From Plecoglossus altivelis (taxonomy: Eukaryota; Chordata; Actinopteri; Osmeriformes; Plecoglossidae): a stretch of DNA of 64,000 nt. A model generated the notes under the pieces. That model had not been told where the DNA came from and ran no database searches. It was given only the letters and a program-made list of their open reading frames with translations. The translations under genes and the position numbers were made by a program. The DNA lies in assembly GCA_036571765.1 (NCBI GenBank), contig BROE01000004.1, positions 2,027,430 to 2,091,429 on the forward strand. Reading direction: 5' to 3'. This document shows positions 47,601 through 55,668 of the stretch, one piece after another. Numbering within the stretch: the stretch's first letter is position 1; each line of letters begins with the position of its first letter.

Positions 47601-50501
47601 GGTCTCACTCTCAGACAGCAGGTCTCACTCTCAGACAGCAGGTCTCACTCTCAGACAGCAGGTCTCACTTTCAGACAGCAGGTCTCACTCTCAGACAGCA
47701 GGTCTCACTCTCAGGCAGCAGGTCTCACTCTCAGGCAGCAGGTCTCACTCTCACTCTCAGGCAGCAGGTCTCACTCTCAGACAGCAGGTCTCACTCTCAG
47801 ACAGCAGGTCTCACTCTCAGGCAGCAGGTCTCACTCTCAGGCAGCAGGTCTCACTCTCAGGCAGCAGGTCTCACTCTCAGGCAGCAGGTCTCACTCTCAG
47901 GCAGCAGGTCTCACTCTCAGGCAGCAGGTCTCACTCTCAGGCAGCAGGTCTCACTCTCAGGCAGCAGGTCTCACTCTCAGGCAGCAGGTCTCACTCTCAG
48001 GCAGCAGGTCTCACTCTCAGGCAGCAGGTCTCACTCTCAGGCAGCAGGTCTCACTCTCAGGCAGCAGGTCTCACTCTCAGGCAGCAGGTCTCACTCTCAG
48101 GCAGCAGGTCTCACTCTCAGGCAGCAGGTCTCACTCTCAGGCAGCAGGTCTCACTCTCAGGCAGCAGGTCTCACTCTCAGGCAGCAGGTCTCACTCTCAG
48201 GCAGCAGGTCTCACTCTCAGGCAGCAGGTCTCACTCTCAGACAGCAGGTCTATCTGCGCAGGGTATCACTTCAGAGCAGGTTCTCTTTAAGACAGTAGGT
48301 CTCTCTCTCAGACAGTAGGTCTCTCTCTCAGACAGCAGGTCTCTCTCTCAGACAGCAGGTCTCACTCTCAGACAGCAGGTCTCTCTCTCAGACAGCAGGT
48401 CTCACTCTCAGACAGCAGGTCTCACTCTCAGACAGCAGGTCTCACTTTCAGACAGCAGGTCTCACTCTCAGACAGCAGGTCTCACTCTCAGACAGCAGGT
48501 CTCACTCTCAGACAGCAGGTCTCACTCTCAGACAGCAGGTCTCTCTCTCAGACAGCAGGTCTCACTCTCAGACAGCAGGTCTCTCTCTCAGACAGCAGGT
48601 CTCTCTCTCAGACAGCAGGTCTCACTCTCAGACAGCAGGTCTCTCTCTCAGACAGCAGGTCTCACTCTCAGACAGCAGGTCTCTCTCTCAGACAGCAGGT
48701 CTCACTCTCAGACAGCAGGTCTCACTCTCAGATAGCAGGTCTCACTCTCACTCTAAGCCAGCAGGTCTCACTTACACACAGAAGTAGCAGCAGAGATCAG
48801 TCTGGTATTGGAGACCACGCCAAACTCCTGCAGGGAATAACGCATACCCACACAGAGAAACATATCATTAAAGCAAGCAGTCTACCACAACACATAACCC
48901 TTCCCCCTACTCACTAAGCATATGCACTGTAAACAAAGCTTTTTAAACAAAACCAACTGTTATAAACCCTGTAGGGTGATTTTACCTCCACTTTGGACGC
49001 AAGGAACACGCATGTGGGAGCCATGAGCACAGGGTCTATACTTTTCAGTGAGTATCTGAGGGAGATGCAGACACATATTACACACCAACTCAGCAAGCTA
49101 ATTAAAATAGTAGCTCAGCGTTACTGTATCCACCAGCTCACCTGGCATAGAAGCGTTTAAAATAGACAGTTGCTGTGGCAATGACTTGCTGCCTCAGCTT
49201 CAGGTGTTCCCCCAGGGCCTGTATGACTGGGACAGGATGACAAGTCAAACCCAGACACGCAGTATGACAAGTCAAACCCAGACACGCAGTATGACAAGTC
49301 AAACCCAGACACGCAGTATGACAAGTCAAACCCAGACATGCAGTATGACAAGTCAAACCCAAACACGCAGTATGACAAGTCAAACCAGACACGCAGTATG
49401 ACAAGTCAAACCCAGACACGCAGTATAACAAGTCAAACCCAAACACGCAGTATGACAAGTCAAACCCAGACACGCAGGAACAGGGGGATGGGTATAGCTC
49501 AGTGGTAGAACATGGGGGTGGGTATAGCTCAGTGGTAGAACATGGGGATGGGTATAGGTCAGTGGTAGAACATGGGGATGGGTATAGCTCAGTGGTAGAA
49601 CATGGGGATGGGTATAGCCCAGTGATAGAACATGGGGATGGATACAGCCCAGTGGTAGAACATGGGGATGGGTACAGCCCAGTGGTAGAACATGGGGATG
49701 GGTACAGCCCAGTGGTAGAACATGGGGATGGGTATAGCTGTGGTAGAACATGGGGATGGGCATAGCTGCGGTAAAGCATTTGACTCCAGGTCAATTATCA
49801 TGAGTTCAATCCCACTCCTGGTACACCACTTTGGATAAAGATGTCTATTAAAAAATACCTTCTTATTTTATTTAATATCTTTGTAACCCAAACTTAATGG
49901 GTACATGTCCTTAACATGCCTGACTGTCACGCAGTGTTGCTGTGGTTACCATTGGCAAAGAAGATCTGCAGTTTCCAGTATTCCTCCTCTGTGAGGAACT
50001 TCATATCTTTCTGCCGTTCCTTTATTAGGTCCTGCTTGTCCAAAACCCACTGCAGGCTAGAGACAGGGACAATACTTCATGATGATGAATAGGTTAGACA
50101 GATGGACAGACACATTCTTGTATAAATGTATTTGACGTATTCCATGACTGAGTAAATGTGTCTTGAAAGAAACACCACTCAGACCAAATTACTCTAAACA
50201 TTGGCGTGATACGCTTGCTTGCTAAGTCCACATACGCTAACACAGTAACCACTCAAAAAACATCTAATACTAGTTTAGTCTCTTGCAAAATATTTAGGCA
50301 TTTTCATTTTTTGCATAGTTATAATAACAATTTCTAAATATACGGCAACATTAGACAGCGACGAGTGATTGTTGTTGTCGATTAAAACCAACAAACAGAG
50401 CTAAGTTCGCTAAGCTAACTAGCTATCATGGTAACACAAGGTATGGGTATGTTTGGGTTGGATACTTACTAATGCGAACTCTGCCAGAAGTTCCCAGCCA
50501 T
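44470..50501 (-). CDS. ccnc: Cyclin C, 12 exons, complete
   Basis: Cyclin C pairs with CDK8/CDK19 in the Mediator kinase module in the nucleus; it also moves to mitochondria under stress. Exons (-): 50,470-50,501; 49,950-50,056; 49,142-49,226; 48,986-49,055; 48,776-48,827; 47,422-47,477; 46,816-46,851; 46,610-46,701; 46,070-46,137; 45,914-45,993; 44,781-44,899; 44,470-44,524. All are GT-AG and in phase, and total 283 residues, the human length. The start is MAGNFWQSSH. The first cyclin box includes ALGEHLKLRQQVIATATVYF, RYSLKSIDPVLMAPTCVFLA and KEFPYRMNHILECEFYLLEL. The second includes YVQDMGQEDMLLPLAWRIV and ALACLHVACVVQQKDARQWF. The tail PKPKPPPN-SSYSQS is conserved. Its introns hold several minisatellites. 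Confidence 0.95.
44648..44775. repeat. GT/GAGT repeat in ccnc intron 11
   Basis: A GT microsatellite followed by gtgagtgagtgtg units. It lies just past the exon 11 donor (44,780-44,779). Confidence 0.88.
44925..45532. repeat. 11/19-base minisatellite in ccnc intron 10
   Basis: Two interleaved units, caggtcacata (11 bases) and caggcctacaggtcacata (19 bases), with tacagg/tgcagg and ggTcac/ggCcac variants, about 45 units in all. The left part is pure 11-mers, the right part mostly 19-mers. This suggests stepwise growth from the simple to the composite unit. Confidence 0.93.
46210..46620. repeat. C-rich 25-30-base minisatellite at ccnc exon 8 donor
   Basis: About 14 units of caccaggacagaggaacaga followed by gtg and a run of 5-13 C. 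On the ccnc strand each unit carries a near-copy of the exon 8 end and donor (cctctggcctg then gtg; exon end 46,610), followed by a long G run. Intron 8 is therefore a chain of donor-like sites separated by G tracts able to form RNA or DNA G-quadruplexes. Confidence 0.88.
47572..48772. repeat. 21-base minisatellite, about 57 copies, ccnc intron 5
   Basis: The unit is tctcactctcagacagcagg plus t. A central block (about 47,820-48,240) is homogeneous for cagGcagc. The flanks are cagAcagc, with a right-hand subfamily in tctctctc. A diverged island at 48,245-48,298 separates the halves. On the ccnc strand each unit begins gtgagacctgctg, a donor-like word also found 5 bases into the intron after exon 5. 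Confidence 0.95.
49232..49480. repeat. 27-base minisatellite in ccnc intron 2
   Basis: About nine copies of caagtcaaacccagacacgc plus agtatga, beginning 6 bases from the exon 3 acceptor. Confidence 0.93.
49487..49770 (+). repeat. 30-base minisatellite made of SINE A-box heads
   Basis: About nine copies of a 30-base unit whose core tatagctcagtggtagaaca is the tRNA-like head of a SINE. Three units match the Pol III A-box consensus TRGYNNARNNG exactly (tagctcagtgg); the others have changed it (taggtcagtgg, tagcccagtga, cagcccagtgg). The array runs directly into a complete SINE body. Confidence 0.85.
49752..49860 (+). mobile_element. tRNA-derived SINE
   Basis: Head gggcatagctgcggtaaagc and gcatttgactccaggtcaat, B box agttcaatccc at 49,803-49,813 (10 of 11 positions of GGTTCRANNCC), then a body ending ctttggataaagatgtctat and an A-rich tail. 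The last part resembles the widespread teleost SINE tail ctttggataaaagcgtctgc. It is an inert copy in ccnc intron 2, + strand, with a decayed A box of its own. Confidence 0.78.
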
Positions 50502-51291
50502 ATTTTAGGAGCTGTGAAAATTAACTTTGAATATTTAACAGCCAAGAAGTAAAACGCAAGAAGAAAGTCGTGTTAAAATCAATTTATGTAGCAACTTAAA
50601 ACGGTATCCGGGCCACCGTGTTGGTATACATAGTTCCGGAAGTATCGTTCCGGATAGAAGTTCAGTCTGGTCTGATTTTAAAGCGAAAATTGGATTTACA
50701 GCCCCTCGACTCCATCTACAACATTGTTAGCAAATACTTGCGTACATTTTGTATCTCTGTAGACCTAGATGGTCTGGGTTCAAGAAAATATGAGATACCC
50801 CACATATAGACCTTAAGTAGAACACGCGTATTGATATCAATAATGATTTCTTTCTTATTTGCAAAGGCCAGGAAACAGCAGGGATGTGGTCAGTCAATCT
50901 CATGATTTCTCTAAACATCTTCAGTAGACAGCGACCCGGTGCGCCTGCCACTTCCATGCTAACCCTCCCCTCCGTATGAGCGCGTAGATTATAAACTTTT
51001 CAACAATGAATATTTGGATAAAAATTGAGTTGGGAGGGTGCGTTTAAAAAAACGCAAAATAGTCGTCATGAAATAAACGGCGCCATAAATGTTGAAGTCA
51101 ATGTATCACAGGAATGGGAATTAATTACCACCTTTATTATTAAGACTCATTCAACCCTCTAAATATACTACTTTAATCTCCTTGCGGAGCCCTGATAGAT
51201 ATTTTAGTAGTCAGTCAGCCTTGGGATGGGAAGACTCGACATTCCGCGCCGGTGGTGTGTCTTGGTTCAGTGGGAAGGGCGCTAACTTTGG
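50502..51291. promoter_or_regulatory. Divergent intergenic region, ccnc (-) / filament gene (+)
   Basis: About 880 bases separate the two start codons, which point away from each other. The ccnc side has no TATA box, as is usual for housekeeping genes. The filament side has one (separate entry). No other gene seen. Confidence 0.5.
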
Positions 51292-51298
51292 TATAAAA
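51292..51298 (+). promoter_or_regulatory. TATA box of the intermediate filament gene
   Basis: tataaaa lies 79 bases before the ATG at 51,377. This spacing gives a transcription start near 51,325 and a short 5' UTR. Confidence 0.65.
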
Positions 51299-51376
51299 AC
51301 ACTTTCACCGCTACAGTTGACGTGAGTGATCTGTTCCCCCCTGCTCAGTAAAATTGCGGATAATCAAGCATTCAAA

Positions 51377-54300
51377 ATGAGTCGCAGCCCAGAAAGGATG
51401 TCATCTTACCGCCGTCATTTTGAGGGCGAGATGGCCTCCTCCTCCTCCCTCCAGGTGAGGGTCTCCAGCCCCTCTCCCACCCGCAAGCTCGTGCGCCCAC
51501 GTTCCGCCAGCTTCAGCCGCAGCGGGGGATCCCTCGGACGAAGGACTTTTTCCAGCTCCCGCAAACCCCGCATGACCAGGTAACCCTAGAAAGCTTTATA
51601 TTAAGTGTATAAAGCCCATCTTTAGGGTGTATACTGTCATATAGCTAATGATTCTGATAATACACTATCCACGTGTTGAAAATAATACTATAGGCACGTT
51701 TGATGTTAGAAAAGTAGGTCTGAAATGAAAGGTAGTGATCTGCCCCAGCAGCAGTGTGAGCATGAGGGCCCTGTGCTTCGGTGTGGGCCAGAACCTGGAC
51801 CTGGATGCAGCTGCTGCAGAGAGCCAGGCTTTCCTTAGCACGCGCTCCAACGAGAGGCAGGAGATGATAACCCTAAATGACCGTCTGGCCTCCTACATTG
51901 AGAAGGTGAGACCTCACCACAGCCACTTAAACCTTGGTCCTCAAAAAAGGTTTTGTTAGATCGCCTTTAATTTTATCTTTACTGTCTTAGTGGCTCAAAT
52001 CCTTTCACAAGCTCATTAACCATTCCAAGCAACCTGTGCCCACTTCCCCATGCCACACATTCTCTAAAACCCTCACTTGGTTCCTCCTTCTAAGGTTCTA
52101 AGGGTTCTGTGTGATTAGAAGTGGATCCCTGGTCCAGACCCGTGACCTAGTCTCTGTGTATCCATCTCAGGTGCGCACGCTGGAGCAGAAGAATATGCTG
52201 CTGGAGGCAGAGATTGATGCCCTGAAGAGCCGCTTTGTGAAGCCCTCAGGTTTAAGGCAGCTGTACGAGGGTCAGCTCAGGGAGCTCAACAGGATTGCTG
52301 AGCAGATGAGAGTCCAGAGGGTTCGTAAACACCAGATCAGAGTTGAGCTCAACCTAACACAGTTCATGTTGAGTTGAGCTCAACCTAACACAGTTCATGT
52401 TGAGTTGAGCTCGACCTAACAGTTCATGTTGAGTTGAGCTTGACCTAACAGTTCATGTTGAGTTGAGCTCAACCTAACACAGTTCATGTTGAGTTGAGCT
52501 CGACCTAACACAGTTCATGTTGAGTTGAGCTCGACCTAACAGTTCATGTTGAGTTGAGCTCAACCTAACACAGTTCATGTTGAGTTGAGCTCGACCTAAC
52601 AGTTCATGTTGAGTTGAGCTCAACCTAACACAGTTCATTTTGAGTTGAGCTCGACCTATAAGTTCATGTTGGGCATGGCTTGTCTGGTTGTTTTATAAAT
52701 GACCTGTCTACTTTGACTTCTCGACTGAACTGGTCTGAGCCGTGTGTTGTCTGCCAAGCAGGGCCTGGCTCTGGCAGCGAAAGAGGCAGTGTCCAGCCAG
52801 TTGGAGGTGCTGAAGGTGAAATATGAAGAAGCACTAGAAGCCAGGAAGAGGGCTGAGATGGAGATCGAAGCGTTCCGTCCGGTGAGAGAGGGAGCAGCAG
52901 AGCTTTCGTAGATTCATCTTTTCTACCAGTTAATCATGAACACGGTGCTTCCTGTTAGGATGTGGACAGAGCAACTTCTGCTCGCATCACTCTGGAGAAG
53001 CAGCTGGAGAACCTGGAGGTGGAACTTGAGTTCCTTCAGAGAGTTCATAAGGAGGTAAAATCACCCTGCATACAATCACAACTGATGCAGTATACACAGA
53101 AGCATTCCTCTCTAACCTGGTCTAATGTGACCGTATCCTATACCCAGCAGGAAGTCTGAATATTTGCTGGTTTGCTCCCCCCTCAACAGGAAATAGAGGA
53201 GTTGATGGGCAGAGTCTTCTCCTCTGTGGCCAAAGTGGATTTGAGCTTTGCTCTCCCTGACCTCTCATCTGCACTCAAGCAGATTCAGTCCCAGTACAAC
53301 AGCATTGCTGCCAAGAATCTACAGGTACACCCTTCCTGAGCATTATTATTACTTTATTACAACAGGTACACCCACTCATAATCTTGTGTGTCAATGTAAG
53401 TATATATTTTCCCCCTTAGTTATCAATATGTTTGTGTCTCGCGTCCCAGGAAATGGATGCCTGGTACAAGTCAAAGTTTCAGGACCTCACAGACGCGTCT
53501 ACAAAACACGCACAAAGTGTTCGAAGTGTGAGACAGGAAATTGCTGGTTACAAGAAAGATGTAAGCTTGATCCTTCATCTTCCATCAACCAAACATTCTA
53601 ACCCTGACCCTAAAGAGAATCGTCCTGTATGTGTGTAGATCTTAAACAGAGAGAGAGATTTGGAGTCATTGAGGACAAGGAACGAGTCTCTGGAGTCTCA
53701 AATCCGGGATGCCGTTGAGAGGTTTAAGAGGGAAGAGGAGACGTTGCAGGTGAGGAATGACTTCCATAACCCTTCACACATCTTCTCATGCATGTGTCTC
53801 AAGTTCATGTCAACACGGTGAAATATTTTCCCACAGGAGCGTATTGAGGCGGTGAAGCTGGAGTTGAAGGTGACCAAGGAGAAGATCGCTCTGCTGTTGA
53901 GAGAGTATCAAGAGTTGCTCAATGTGAAGATGGCACTAGAGATAGAGATCACCACCTACAGGTGACCCACACACACCTGGTGATCAATGTGAAGATGGCA
54001 CTAGAGATAGAGATCACCACCTACAGGTGACCCACACACACACACACACACCTGGTGATCAATGGGCCAGTCCTGGTCTTCAGGACTTTGTTTCAAAACA
54101 AACATTACTTTTCTTCTTTTACTCTACATGTGAACACTTTCTCCTTTACAAAACATAGAAGTTTATATATTTATCACTTTCAAAATGCAATCAAATATAA
54201 CACAATGATTATTTGACATCATTTGCACCATTGTGTATTAATATTTGGCCGGAAGACTGACATTGTTGGGCCACCAGTGTAATTGTCTTGCGTTCCCTGC

Positions 54301-54940
54301 ACCTCTGTATTTGGCAGGAAGCTGCTTGAGAGTGAGGACAGCCGTCTCAACAGCATGATTCAGAGCCTGTCCCTTGGTGCCAGAGGCGAAGCAGCCTTGA
54401 CCATCAATGCTAGCTCCGCCTCCCTCGCTGTTGGCTCCATCCCTGATGTCGCTACCCCCAATATGCTCGCCATGGGGACGAGGGGCAGAGCCGATCTGAC
54501 TGGGGCGCCTGGAAACGGTTCGGATGTGACAGTGGAAACGATGTCATCAGAGAGCCAGACAGAGAGCTATGCGGAGGAGCTGACAGAGAGAAAGACAGTG
54601 CTCATCAGGTACGAACCCTGACACTGACCCTAACACTGACCCCAACATCAGGTACGAACCCTGACACTGACCCTAACATCAGGTACAAACCCTAACACTG
54701 ACCCTAACACTGACCCCAACATCAGGTAATGATTAACTGCTTAGCACAAACTACAGGACACAGTGACAAATAGGTTGATAATTGTCATTTTAAAAAGCTG
54801 TGACTGTTTCTAATTATGTTCTCTATACATACGTCCTCTTTCCTCCCAGAACAGTTAAAACAGACGAAGACACTGTGGAGAGGGACTCACAGGAGCGCAC
54901 CATCACCATTTCTGGAGCCGCCCACGAAGATGAACACTAG
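51377..54940 (+). CDS. Type III (vimentin/desmin-like) intermediate filament protein, 11 exons
   Basis: Cytoplasmic filament subunit of 529 residues. Exons: 51,377-51,579; 51,749-51,905; 52,171-52,320; 52,762-52,881; 52,959-53,054; 53,190-53,324; 53,450-53,560; 53,639-53,749; 53,837-53,961; 54,318-54,608; 54,850-54,940. Order: basic Ser/Arg head (1-about 100) with the type III head words SSYRR; rod (about 102-407) with LNDRLASYIEKVRTLEQKN at its start, AAKNLQ and EMDAWYKSKFQDLTDA in coil 2, and the helix-end motif LLNVKMAL...TTYRKLLE (387-407; ITTY replaces the usual IATY). The tail is about 122 residues and ends with KTVLIRTVKTDEDTVE, like the vimentin tail KRTLLIKTVET. The 96-base exon 5 is a classic type III exon size, but several other introns are extra or shifted. 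A fish-specific vimentin-related gene is likely; the exact orthologue is unknown. Confidence 0.87.
51746..51754 (+). other. Triple CAG tandem acceptor, filament exon 2
   Basis: cagcagcag at the intron 1/exon 2 border offers three in-frame acceptors. They give Ser-Ser-Ser, Ser-Ser or a single Ser at the junction (exon start 51,749, 51,752 or 51,755). The first is used in the coordinates here. Confidence 0.6.
52335..52665. repeat. 31-base minisatellite after filament exon 3
   Basis: About eleven units containing agttgagctcaacctaacac and agttcatgttg, with short forms lacking aca. It starts about 20 bases after the exon 3 donor. Each unit holds the palindrome ttgagctcaa (or ttgagctcga). Confidence 0.92.
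53919..54056 (+). repeat. 65-base duplication of exon 9 end plus donor
   Basis: 53,919-53,983 holds the last 43 bases of filament exon 9, its donor (GT at 53,962-53,963) and 20 intron bases. It is repeated with almost no change from 53,984, creating a second intact donor at 54,027-54,028. A partial third copy follows (cctggtgatcaatg). Use of the second donor would put a TGA stop right after residue 403. Confidence 0.93.
54603..54728 (+). repeat. 31/43-base repeat copying filament exon 10 donor
   Basis: The exon 10 end and donor, catcag then gtacgaaccc (exon end 54,608), recurs as catcaggtac at 54,646 and 54,677 and as catcaggtaa at 54,719. The spacers are actgaccctaacactgacc. Confidence 0.9.
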
Positions 54941-55475
54941 ATCTGCTCCTCTGAGGATGGAGACCAGCCTGTTACCACACCAGCCTAACATGGCCCCATA
55001 CCAGCTTCTACCATCCAGATCACTGGACCAGTCAATTTGCTTCATAATATGCTAGAATTATAAGCATGCACAAATCGTCAATGAACTTGAGATAAATTGG
55101 AGATAAATCAACATTTGGCTTGATTTGAAATAGTGATGTTAAAAGTCCTGCTAGCTTTAACTCTGCTGAGTGTTCATATCTTCTGGATTATCTGCAAACA
55201 ATAAAAATAAATGCCAAGCAATAAAAACACAATTTCAGTGTCTTTACTTCACACTTGGAGGGTTCTTTTTTATGAAACACAATCAATAACGTTTTATATT
55301 GCAATTTTATAAACTACAAAATATGACTTCATGTCAGAAAGTTCCAGATAAGCTCAACAGAGTACATGATTCCAGTCTGTAAGAAAAAACTTAAACATTT
55401 TAAACACTCTTACATTAACATTTCAAAGCTGTCCCGAGACCCCTGAAGTTGATAGATGCAAAAAGGTAACATATT
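54941..55475. other. Filament gene 3' UTR and convergent spacer
   Basis: AATAAA polyadenylation signals at 55,200-55,205, 55,206-55,211 and 55,220-55,225 end the filament gene on the + strand. The pgm3 gene converges from the right. No other gene. Confidence 0.7.
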
Positions 55476-55477
55476 GG

Positions 55478-55635
55478 CATGGCATGTGCTAGCATTAGCA
55501 AAGCTATCATTCGTTTAGTGTGCATTACAATAGCTAGCATTAGCACAGCTATGGTTAATTTAGTTTGCATTACAAAAGCTAGCATTAGCACAGCAATGGT
55601 TAATTTAGTTTGCATTACAAAAGCTAGCATTAGCT
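55478..55635. repeat. About 50-base repeat (aaagctagcattagcacagc)
   Basis: Three to four copies of gctagcattagcacagcaat plus ggttaatttagtttgcatta in the pgm3 3' flank. Confidence 0.88.
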
Positions 55636-55668
55636 CCATTGTGTCCTCATGAGGTGTGTGTGTTCGCT

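Noticed and set aside
47572..48772. CRISPR-like array of regular repeats
   Set aside because: Units are directly adjacent with no unique spacers, and the genome is eukaryotic. It is an ordinary minisatellite.
49487..49815. Functional tRNA gene(s)
   Set aside because: A-box-like heads repeat without matching acceptor stems or anticodon arms. Only one B box exists and it belongs to a SINE body.
51377..54940. Keratin or desmin identity for the filament gene
   Set aside because: The tail KTVLIRTVKT and coil words are type III rather than keratin. Desmin and classic vimentin differ in intron positions and in the head, so no specific symbol is given.
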